A stretch of DNA of 64,000 nucleotides. Origin: Nymphalis io (taxonomy: Eukaryota > Arthropoda > Insecta > Lepidoptera > Nymphalidae). Position numbers and translations under genes: made by a program. The stretch is taken from positions 11,165,001 through 11,229,000 of the forward strand of contig NC_065895.1 of NCBI RefSeq assembly GCF_905147045.1. Direction: 5' to 3'. The notes under the pieces were generated by a model. The model did no database searches and was not told the origin of the DNA. It was given only the letters and a program-made list of their open reading frames with translations. This document shows positions 14,301 to 24,000 of this stretch, piece after piece. Numbering within the stretch: the stretch's first letter is position 1; each line of letters starts with the position of its first letter.

Positions 14301-14948
14301 GTGGAACAATGTTTTATTGGATCTCCTTACGGAGAAACCATACCAAATATGAACCACAAGGAACATTTTTCTTACTTACAACCAATCATTTTTAATAGAA
14401 AATTATAGCAAAAAACTTACATTTAAGGACATTTTCAAAACTTTAAAGTTATATCAAATTATTGACAGATATTACATATAATTTTTAGGTTTTATCGACA
14501 AGAATTGTATGCAACAAATATAACAATCACAAAAATATAATCAATAGAAAAAAATATTTATAGTACGCGAGTACAAACAAGTAAATTGATTGTTATGTTA
14601 TGTATTATTTAGTTAAGTATAAAAAATAATAATTACCTTCCATCCCAAGTTTTCGAAGAATGTGCTAAGTCGGGATTGCCCTGTAGTTTTGCCGCCGCAA
14701 GGCCCTGTTTAGGTTAAAGAGTAATATGGATTGTATGAAATCGGTGCCAAGTCTCCACGTGTATTTAAAGCTAATTATTTATATTTATGTTAGTAACACA
14801 ATGAGTCTTTTCTACTAAAATTAATTGAAAAACTATGAAATCAAAAACATAATTCTTTATCTCGTAATTTTTTTTAATTAATAATTTTATGTTTCTTACC
14901 TCCAGTCAACACCAATTTAAACACAATTTTCTGGGATTGATTCGCCAT
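2382..14948 (-). CDS. Ttd14: Ttd14-like P-loop ATP/GTP-binding protein, 5' part (exons 1-5)
   Basis: Homologue of TRPL translocation defect protein 14, an AAA_28 (NadR/Ttd14-type) nucleotide-binding protein. In Drosophila it is needed for light-dependent trafficking of the TRPL channel and photoreceptor survival. Five minus-strand exons join in phase: 14900-14948 (ATG), 14637-14704, 14246-14283, 13775-13812 and 2382-2510. All have GT donors and AG acceptors. They encode about 107 residues. The Walker A motif GGPCGGKTT is split across exons 1 and 2, exon 3 reads VFRVPETATVLL, and exon 5 has ENLLKTMIQIENTFFELG and NCLIICDRGAMDASA. Exon 5 follows exon 4 across an intron of about 11.3 kb full of SINEs. 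The remaining exons lie past the left edge. The family call rests on remembered motifs; the P-loop fold is clear. Confidence 0.85.
3395..3425 (-). repeat. Fragment of SINE family B head
   Basis: About 30 bases match the end of the family B copies at 7906 and 37783 (the GCCACTAGACCAACGAGG stretch, which is the A-box side of the tRNA-like head read on the minus strand). It lies directly upstream of a family A SINE. Confidence 0.55.
3464..3762 (+). mobile_element. tRNA-derived SINE, family A
   Basis: Well preserved copy with A-box-like TGGCCTAGTGG and a perfect GGGTTCAAACCC B-box, then the family body ending in CAGCAGTGGGACATTAACAGG. Lies in Ttd14 intron 4, opposite to the gene. Confidence 0.9.
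5398..5695 (-). mobile_element. tRNA-derived SINE, family A
   Basis: Reverse-strand copy: the tail (AACAGCCTG...CCCACTGCTGGGC) comes first on the plus strand and the tRNA-like head (GGTTTGAGCCC and TGGGCCATCTCG on the plus strand) comes last. The next copy begins about 170 bases on in the same orientation. Confidence 0.9.
5869..6166 (-). mobile_element. tRNA-derived SINE, family A
   Basis: Second reverse-strand copy, less diverged than its neighbour at 5398, with intact B-box (GGTTTGAACCC read on plus) and A-box region. With the plus copies at 460, 3464 and 8565 it could form long inverted-repeat pairs in the Ttd14 pre-mRNA. Confidence 0.9.
7906..8265 (-). mobile_element. tRNA-derived SINE, family B
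   Basis: Read on the minus strand it starts with a tRNA-like head: TTGGTCTAGTGGCTTGATA as A-box region and TGGGTTCAATTCCCAGG as B-box. A longer unrelated body follows, ending in a CGCCGTGGCCGAAATCGG-like block. The same order and sequence occur at 37783-38085. The ORF at 8003-8209 is inside it and is not a gene. Confidence 0.8.
8565..8870 (+). mobile_element. tRNA-derived SINE, family A
   Basis: Head begins a little diverged, then GGCCTAGTGGTTAGAACGCG and B-box GGGTTCAAACCC. The body and tail match other family A copies. The ORF at 8671-8916 on the other strand is a shadow of it. Confidence 0.88.
11322..11492 (+). mobile_element. Family A SINE, headless diverged fragment
   Basis: Keeps only the body and tail: TCTCGTGTTCGACGG, CACCGTGAGG, CACATGTGTAT, GAGCAGCGTGGTGGA and a decayed GCCCAGCTATGGG end. 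The tRNA-like head is missing, so this is an old 5'-truncated copy. Confidence 0.7.
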
Positions 14949-16860
14949 TTTATTCAAACGCATTTAAACACATAAATACAAATTAAGACTAAATTATTCT
15001 AAGAGGTGTGGACACGTGAATATCATAAAATTGTGAATAATACGAAAATGTTACACAGAGCCATCACAGCAAACTGCGCATCGCCTGACAGGCGCGCGAC
15101 GAAATGAAAGACGAAATGAAGATAAAATTATGAATCAGAATCGAAGCTCAGACTTGTAGTGACGTTCAATGAATGAATAAATCAGTATTAGAAACGATTT
15201 TATTTAATTTTATATCGATAAAATAAAAACGTGTTTCACAAATTATTTTGTAATAGCTACAATATTCAAAAAATATTATATATTATATATAAATTAGCAA
15301 AAAAGTTAAGAAATTATGATAGGAATATAAACTGAAATATAATAATACTTTTATTATTAAATTAACACTTGCCTTTAAAAACTAGGGTTTTGATCATCAG
15401 ATAAATGATTGTAGTATTTTTGTTTATCTATTTAAAAAATATTCTACAATAAAGTTATTTGAAATATAGAACTAGGCTTGGACAAAATATAATCAGATTG
15501 ATGATTACGATTAAAACATTTATAAAAAATAAATAATGCTTATTGACGAAAATCAAAGTATTACACATAGAACGTTGAACATCTTAAGTGAGTACAAGAA
15601 AATAATATTTACAGTATTCTAAAGTAATCAAAAAAATAAAGTAACTGAGTGAGTTAAGTAACTACAGTATCCCAGCGCGACCTCTTCAGATTCAAGCACA
15701 GTTAATCTGTAATCGTGACTGATGATTACACATTGTAATCATTAATTTGATTATTTTTTGCCCAATTCTGACTGACTATATATATGTCGTTTGATGTTTT
15801 TGAGATTTTTTTTCAGACATACTTTATTGTTACAAAATCTAACCGATACATCCTAATATTTTTTTAAAAGTATTGGTATTATATAAATCGATACATACTT
15901 CACTACCTTAATGTCAATGTCACTTGTGTAGACAACACTCCGGTTTTATCCCCACCACCACTTTTTCTAAAATACCATCGAATCGATGGCATGGAGGACA
16001 TAAGAATGAGGACAAACAGGTGAAGTTTTATGTCACTCATGAAACATTTTTGCGTGGTAACATTTAAAAATATTAAAAAGAAAAGAGACCTAACTCAAAG
16101 TCAAAGTAATATACTTTATTCAAGTAGATTTTTATAAGCACTTTTGAATCATCATTTTACAATTTTAATATACAAATTATACTTCTAGTTGTAACTTGCA
16201 GCCTATGAACACGAAAAGTAACTGGCAGAAATTTATGTAGCTTTCTTATATTTAAGCTTAAATCGCACACACACATTATAATCGTAATTGTTAATTTTAT
16301 TACATTTTGCTCAAATCTCCTTAAGTAACATTATTTTTGTTCATTTTTATTTTGTCAACATTATTTTCGGATTATCAGTAGCCTGGATGTCCGCTTGTTT
16401 CATTATCTAAATATTTCAAAGCGTCAGATATATCAAATATCCATATCATACAATATATATTTGAGATTAAAAAAAAAATTTAGGTGACCAGTGTTAATTT
16501 ATTTTTATTATACGGATTTTGAATGAAACAACAATTTTGTAAGTGTAAAACCTACTAACTTAAAAAAATATCCAAAATGGTATATAATGGTCTGATTAAT
16601 GTGAAATTCAGTTTATATGTTCCTTTTTATCCAATACAAACAGGGAAATTATTATTATTAATTATGGGAAATATACATGATCCTTTAATACATATAACAA
16701 AGTATTAAAGAACAAACTTGTACTAAACAAATGTTTTTTAATTTCAAAATAATACTTTTAATTAATTTAATAAATAGGTACATTAATAAAAAAACCATTC
16801 TTACTCATGATACTATTTAAGTGCTAGTTGAGATAATTTTAAAAAGTAACATGAATAAAC
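14949..16860. other. Intergenic region between Ttd14 start and RAD51D end
   Basis: AT-rich non-coding DNA upstream of Ttd14 and downstream of RAD51D; both genes are on the minus strand. At about 16095-16200 a common insect interspersed-repeat fragment (TCAAAGTCAAAG... then AGCACTTTTGAATCATCA) is present. Similar fragments occur near 1090, 19290, 30890 and 37070. I see no coding exon. Confidence 0.6.
16095..16200 (-). repeat. Interspersed repeat fragment (CACTTTTGAATC type)
   Basis: Carries the paired blocks CTTTATTCAAGTAGA and AGCACTTTTGAATCATCA. Read on the other strand these match fragments at about 19290-19350 and 30885-30920 (GAGCCTACTTGAATAAAGAAT). Probably the tail of a widespread lepidopteran element; class unknown. 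Confidence 0.55.
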
Positions 16861-18373
16861 TTAACTAACTCCTTGTGCATTCACTTTTATAAAGCAACTT
16901 TTCACCTCAGTAGGGTTTATATGTTTTGTAACTAAAACTTTAACTGTATCACAAATATTATTTTCAAGTTTATTTTTTTCAAGCACCAATACTAAAGCTG
17001 GAATAGTTTTCCAATACTTTCCAAGGCAACGGGTTCTCTTTTCAGTGTATGTTAAGTCTTTTATACTATACGCACATTCAGTATCTGTAAATAAGTAAAT
17101 GATGTCAACATTTATTTAAATATAAATAATGATTCTTATAAATGCCTTTACCTTCAGGATCACTAATATCTTGATCAATCCATCGTGTTTGAATATTAAC
17201 AAATATAAAACCCATTTGAAACACTTTACTGAGGTATCTGCTATAATTTATAACTCTGTTTAAATATGTTAATCCTAGAAAAAATTTAAATATATATGTT
17301 GTTTATATTTATAATAAAAAATGAATACAATATAGTGTATTGGATTAATATTATAATATTAGGGCTGTAAAGTTAATAATATATAAATATATAAAATAAT
17401 AGTAATGTACTCCTTATAAAAAGAATAACCAATATTTTTTCTTATTTTTGGTATAATGTTCAGTGAGTACTTATTTTAAATTTTAAGATTTATTATTAAA
17501 TTGATTTGATTTAGTTTATCAAAGTTTTTCCTCGACTCAAGGTATAATAGTGAAAATTAAAATTCTTACCTATTGTATTATTATCTCCAAAATGTTGAAA
17601 TGTAAGGCATGGTAATGAATCAACAATAATCATTGACACATTTTCAATTTTTAGGACATCATTTTTAATATTTTCAAGGAGTTTTATCAACTCTTCTATA
17701 TTCCATATATAAACAACTCTTATATTTAACATAATAACTGCCATATCCTAAAAATTGAGCTAAGCTATATTTTCAAAAGTATTTTTCTTATCATTATGAA
17801 AAAAAGGGAAAGCTTGGAGATTATAGTTTTAGTACCTTATGTGATAAGCCATGAGCTTCTAAAATCTTTTGTATCCTAACTGCAGAAAAATCGCCTTTAG
17901 TGTCAATATAAAGGATTGTATAATTCGATCCCATCACACTGTTAATTGCTAATTGCATACAAAGTTGCGATTTCCCAGAGCCTGCTAGCCCACATATTTC
18001 AGTTATAAGTCCAACAGGTAAACCACCTTCCAATATGGTATCTAAACTAAAACATACTTTAATCTGCAATTAATGTATCGAGATTTTACATGTTTTGCAT
18101 TTGTGTATTTTTTTACCTATTTATACCTGTAGGTATAAACTTTTTACAGGTTATATTATTTACAAATAATGTTGATCCGCTGATCAAGTTGGCGGAATGT
18201 TTATTAAATATATCCTGTCTTATTTCTAAAATCTGTGGCAAATTTAGTTTTGTTAAAGTTGATAATTTTTCTGCATCCTCTTGTAAGAAATCTAATATTG
18301 TTGTAATACGGTTTTGCTTAAGTATTCTTAATATAGTCTCAGTTAAATAAACGTGTTCTTGAAGTTTATCCAT
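16861..18373 (-). CDS. RAD51D: RAD51D recombinase paralogue (complete, 5 exons)
   Basis: RAD51 paralogue D, a RecA-type ATPase that supports homologous recombination as part of the BCDX2-type paralogue complex in the nucleus. Exons: 18117-18373, 17836-18046, 17570-17747, 17152-17274 and 16861-17084. They keep phase throughout and give about 330 residues (human is 328). An N-terminal helical domain (about 1-75) is followed by TGINSLD at about 82-88. Walker A GLAGSGKS lies at about 105-112, the Walker B strand VSMIIVDS at about 193-200, and a C-terminal LGKYWKTIPALVL block matches the paralogue's LGRSW segment. The TGIN/SLD join fixes the first splice: donor after AATAG and acceptor TTTTAG. The start is the only ATG ahead of the conserved N-terminus. 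The other RAD51 paralogues fit less well. Confidence 0.9.
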
Positions 18374-18488
18374 GTTTTCAAAGAAGGAACAAATTTAAAA
18401 GTAGCTTGTTTACTATCTAGAATTCCGTCAAGTTTTTGTACCTAGCACTTTTCTCTTCTCTTTGGTTTGGTTTCTGTTGTTTTCATCG

Positions 18489-18525
18489 TAGACAGAGAAA
18501 CTGCCTCTATTTGTTTCTCTGTCTA
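18489..18525. repeat. Perfect 13-bp inverted repeat (hairpin)
   Basis: TAGACAGAGAAAC at 18489-18501 is followed after 11 bases by its exact reverse complement at 18513-18525. It sits about 115 bases upstream of the RAD51D start codon, in the likely promoter or 5' UTR. No function is known. Confidence 0.8.
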
Positions 18526-19872
18526 TGGCTTTAATACACAGCAAAACAGTCAGCCCACAGATAGTAGGAAATAGATAAACTATTCACTGAAACTTAATGT
18601 TTTATATAAATTATTGATTTATAATTAATTGATTACCCTGTTTTGGAGAATAATATATTAAAAAACTATTTATAATTAGGAAGATGTAAATTTAAAAGAA
18701 TGTAATTTTTTTTGTATTGTATGATTATAATCATTTAAAGATTATTTTAGTACATAACATGTGTGATAAAATTATAATTATATCATGTAAACTATTTTTT
18801 TTATAAATAAATCAATTTAGGCGCTCTCGTATAATTCGTGCTGCGAACGAGTTTTGACTATGACCTCACTTTGCCCATTTGTAATTGCGGGCGACTCTTT
18901 TGCGATACGCGTGATAATTTCGTTTTTATTTTATCCATCTTTGTGATTTGACGCCCCACATACGTTTTTTCACTTAATTAGTTACTTATTAGGAGGATCA
19001 TTAATATATTATTTTATGCTAAAATAAGAGCAGTATTTTCACGTAGACTAACAAATAATCTACCGAAAATCGATCTTATGATTGTGGATTCTTTCATGAA
19101 TCACGCGAAATATATTAGTGAGCTTATTATTATTGTTTAATTAATCTTTTGTTAATGCAGTTTGATTATAACTGTGATCGACCGAGTCCGAGTCCAAGAG
19201 GTGGCCTTTAGACTCAACTGCTTTAGCCTATCGGTCAGGTAAACTAGAAGATCACCGGTGGTCGCTTTACATTTAATTGGCTATTTTAACATGGCGATTC
19301 AAAAGTGTCCATATAAAACTATTTGAATAAAGAATTATTTGATTTCATTTGTGTCATACGTAATAAAGTTATTAGACTACGTATTTGACCTTCAAAGAAG
19401 CATAATATGGTAAAAATCAATTACAATGGGTCACAGTCATTAAGGATTTTTTCAATTTATAGCATTGGCGATACGGCGTTGTTTAAAAATCATCATTCAT
19501 CAAGATTAACAATAAACTTAAGATTAACGTTGAAATGCATTATTCATCGATTCGAACTCTTATGACAACACTATCGGTATTCAACGTATCAAGGACGTAT
19601 TACCTACATTCTGAATTATGCTTATATTAAACAAATACCTATAAATAGCCTGTAAAAATTAAATGTTTGATCCTCAAATTAAAAACTTATTAATACGACT
19701 AATTTTTATACTAAAGTTTTTGTTGATAATATGTATATGGAAAAATATTTTTTCCTAAGTTTTATTTATTGAATTAGTATGTTATGGTACTGTATAATAA
19801 ATATATGAAGTTTTTTTATACTAACCGAAATATAAATAACATCAAGAATAACGCAAAAATACAGGCAAAATT

Positions 19873-19935
19873 GTATGGGCGAGCGAGCGACTTTGGGCGA
19901 TGTGACGTCACGCGTCGATCGGTCGCTCCAGAAAA
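19873..19935. promoter_or_regulatory. GC-rich island with CRE-like palindrome (putative)
   Basis: A short GC-rich patch in an AT-rich desert. TGACGTCA at 19903-19910 is the full 8-bp CRE/ATF consensus, followed by CGCGTCGATCG. GAGCGAGCGAC and GGTCGCTCC flank it as a loose inverted repeat. It lies about 1.1 kb upstream of the SPT16 start. A regulatory role is inference only. Confidence 0.3.
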
Positions 19936-21045
19936 GAATTTAAGAACTCGTAACTTTAAAAAATTGTAAAATAATCATGTTTGCAGATATCTTTAAAAAA
20001 ATTTCGGCAGTATTTTTTATATTTTAAATATGATTTTTTGAGATCATAAAAAAATAAGCTCATCTTCCTAATTATTACTGGTGGTAAAGATTTGTGCAAG
20101 CCTGTCTGCAGCTGCATCCACTGTATTCAATCCTCAGACCGTACCAGTAATATGTATTATTTACAAAGAACGCTTTAATTCAGAGAGTATATATAATTTT
20201 ATTGTACTTTGTACAATGTAGATGTCTAGTCCACAAATAAACTACAAAGGGAAAGCATTAACATAATTAATATTATGAGATTCGTCCAATCAAATTTCAA
20301 TAACCTTTTTTTAAATATTTTTAAGGGTTTATTATATTTAAATTATAGGACATTATATTTCTTGTTTACACGATATACATTAAAATTTACAAATTTTATT
20401 TTTGACGATTGAAAAATATTTTTGTTTTATATAAGTGTAGTAGGTAATTAAATTTTGCATTATATTTTGTTAATTTGTTTACTTTTATAATACGTCATAT
20501 GTCATAATATGTTATTATTATTATTTTATTTTTTTAAAGGAAGGGAAGTGTTGTGCCTACGTATTATCTTTTATTAATGTAAGCAAAAATCACTGTCCAT
20601 AATGGCACCTAGAAACAAGTCGATATTCGATATGCTACATTGTCAATTAATACATTATTATATGTTCTGTCGCCAGTCGCCATTCTAACATCGCACTGTA
20701 ATATCGTCGTAACAATTAAATATTGTAAATTATATTACAATACATATATCTATACTCAATTGCCTTTCATTACATCATCCACAAGACATTCAAGGCAAAT
20801 TGATTCATAAAAGATAAAACTGTCGATAGTCTATAATGATGATGATTTTAAAAGCATATTTACTAGAATCCAAACATTTCAATAGACAAAAAAAAAAAAG
20901 AAATAAAGCGTAAACGCCCGCCATTCTTGTTTGCTGTCAAAATTTGTAATATTGTAATGTAGAGAAAACGTTCATATTTATTTCATTTCTGAGGAGTCGT
21001 TACATGGTATCTTACTAGTAGTTAGGGTACAAAACAATTTTCACG

Positions 21046-24000
21046 ATGTCTAATATATCTCTTGATAAGGAAACATTTTATAGACGTATGAAAAGACTAT
21101 ACGCGGCGTGGAAGGTTGGTCAAAATAAGCATGATCGCTATGTCTTTGCGATTGTTTCTGTTGATTTCTTAAACATGCTTACTCTTACAGGCTGCTGCTG
21201 CGGATTCTAAAAGTGACGATGTGCTTGCTAAAGTTGATTGCTTAGTCTCTTGCGTTGGAGTTGACGAGGATACACTATACAGCAAATCCACCGCGTTACA
21301 GGTTTGCATTTGTTAGTACTTACGATGTGCGCAGAAAGATATTAATATAATATTTCGTAATATTATTTATGTAAATTTTATGTAATGTTAATTATAAATT
21401 ATTCTCAGTACAGTATATTTATAACAGTTTGTGATTCATACTTTGTCAATAATTTACTTTTTTTATTTTTATTTGTCAGACTTGGCTATTTGGATATGAG
21501 CTACCTGATACGATCACCGTCCTTACAGAACAGAGCATGTGTTTTTTGGCAAGTAAAAAGAAAATAGAGTTTTTAAGACAAATTGAAAATGGCAAAGAAG
21601 AAACAGATCTACCTCCTGTTAAACTTCTTATAAGAGACAGAGTAAGTACTTTTCATTACCTTCAATGAAAATATTAGCCGAGCCGGTTGGCGTGGTTGGT
21701 AGATACTTGCCTTTCACGCCGAAGGTTGTGGGTTCAATTCCCACCAAGGACGGACATTTGTGTGTATGAATATGTCTGTTTGTCATGAGTCTGAGTGTAA
21801 TTATCTGTATAAGTATGTATTTAAAAAAAAAAAAAAAGTATTATTAGTATTTCAGTTGTCTGGTTTCCATAGCACAAGCTTTGTACAAGCTTAATTTGGG
21901 ATTAGATGGCCGTGTGTGTAAAATGTCCCAGGATATTATTTATTTGTTATTACTAAAAAATAAGCATATATATATGTCAATATTTATTATTGATTTTAGA
22001 ACGATCATGACAAAGAAAATTTCAGTAAGCTCGTACAAGAGATTAAAAAATCCAAATCGGGAAAGACACTTGGAGTGTTTGCTAAAGACAGCTATCCTGG
22101 TGAGTTTTGTGAAAGCTGGAAGACTGCTATGAAAGCAGAGAAGTTTGAAAGTATAGACATCAGCTCCTCAGTAGCATTACTAATGGCACCTAAGGAGGAT
22201 TCTGAAGTTATCACAATAAAGAAGGCCTGCTTAGTCACAGTTGATGTGTTCACAAAGTATTTAAAAGATCAAATTATGGAAATCATTGATTCAGATAAGG
22301 TATTACATTTGTTTTAAATTTGAATATATCATATACCTATATTGTTCGTTATGTTTCTTTATATATTTATTATGAATACTTGTATCTATATGTTGATTTT
22401 ATGCACTTCAAATATTACAAGTATTTACAATTGATTAGTAACTTTTTGCAATAAAAATAATACTGTATATTAGTAAGATTTCATCAATTTAGATTGTTAT
22501 TATAATTTCTGGAATATATGTAAAAAATTGAATTTGCCATTTGTGATGCCATATACTTTACAATATTCTTAATTATGAATGAAGAATAATGGAATATTTA
22601 AATATGTTTTTGATCAATATATTTTTTAATATAATTAAAAGTAATATTTTATTACCTGTTCATTTACAGAAAGTAAAACATTCGAAATTAGCTGAAGGTG
22701 TCGAAGCTGCCATATCAGATAAGAAATATGTCACGGGAGTGGATACAAGTCAAGTTGATATGTGCTATCCACCTATCATTCAATCGGGAGGGAACTACAG
22801 TCTCAAATTCAGTGCTGTATCTGATAAAAACCATCTTCATTTTGGTGCCATTGTTTGTTCATTGGGTGCAAGATATAAGTCATATTGTTCTAATATTGTA
22901 CGTACTTTGTTAGTCAATCCGACTGATCATGTACAAAGCAATTACAATTTTCTCTTAAACATAGAGGAGGAAGTTATGAAACATCTTGTGGCTGGTGCCA
23001 AGCTGTCTTCAGTTTATGAAGCTGGTTTAGCATTAGCTAAGAAAGAGAAACCAGAACTTGTTGATAACCTTACAAAAACATTTGGGTAAGTTTACTCTTT
23101 AAGTAATAATGGTAGCTCATTGTCATTGTTATGTAGTTAATAGTTTTATCTGTTATATACAATATATTTTCTCATTATAGTTTTGCAATGGGTATAGAGT
23201 TTCGTGAGAGCTCAATTGTGATTGGTCCAAAAACATCAATTGTAGCAAGAAAAGGCATGGTATTTAATATAAATATTGGTTTAGCCAACTTGAGTAACAG
23301 TGCTGCAACAGAAAAAGAAGGAAAGGTACAAAAAATGTTAACTACTAAACGCAATTGCTTATAACTTACTTAGTTTTAGTTTCAATTGAATTTTTTTGAA
23401 TTATTATTCAAAAAACTTTATAAGATATTGCTATTGAGTTTCATTATTATTGTGATATATACTTGTAGTATATAAAAATAAAGATCATTTTGAAATTTAT
23501 TTGCATAAATTAATAAGGTGATAGATCATTAGTGAAGACCGAAACGATCTCCAACCAAAACTATTAAGCGCCAAATCCGAAAGAATTAGTAATGCATGTA
23601 CAAACTTATTTTCTTTAAATTGACTACTCGCGATGGCGGCCTCCGGCGCAACTCAGTGTGAGCCTCGATCACGCATACTAGAAACCTTCGGCTTCGGCAA
23701 AACTTTCAGGTTCTTTTGGCCTCGGCTTCGCAAAAAATCAACCATTGATTGGATACTATAGCTTATTAACATATTTTTAGACATATGCATTATTCGTTGG
23801 GGACACTGTACTGGTAAATGAGGAACAGCCAGCATCACTTCTTACACTGTCTAAGAAAAAAATTAAGAACATTGGTATCTTCCTTAAAGATGATGATGAA
23901 GAAGAGGAAGAAGAAAAGGAAAACAAAACAGAAATATTGGGTAAGTATGTAAGGTCAGATAAAATTGCTGATTTAATTCAATGATATATAGGGATGTTTG

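Larger units (their letters stand above)
18374..21045. other. Intergenic region between divergent RAD51D and SPT16
   Basis: About 2.7 kb of mostly AT-rich DNA holding the 5' regions of both genes. Visible items are a perfect 13-bp stem hairpin at 18489-18525, a repeat fragment near 19290-19350, a GC-rich island with a CRE-like palindrome at about 19873-19935 and a small piece of the fourth repeat family near 20076-20112. The ORF at 19784-19969 runs through the GC island and has no recognisable domain. Confidence 0.6.

Noticed and set aside
18117..18133. Earlier GT donor after CCTACAG for RAD51D exon 1
   Set aside because: It leaves a phase that cannot join exon 2. The next GT (after AATAG) gives TGINSLD, matching the family.
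21675..21838. Functional tRNA-Glu gene
   Set aside because: The B-box and T-stem are good, but I cannot pair a full acceptor stem, and the copy continues into a short body with an A-rich end, as a SINE does.
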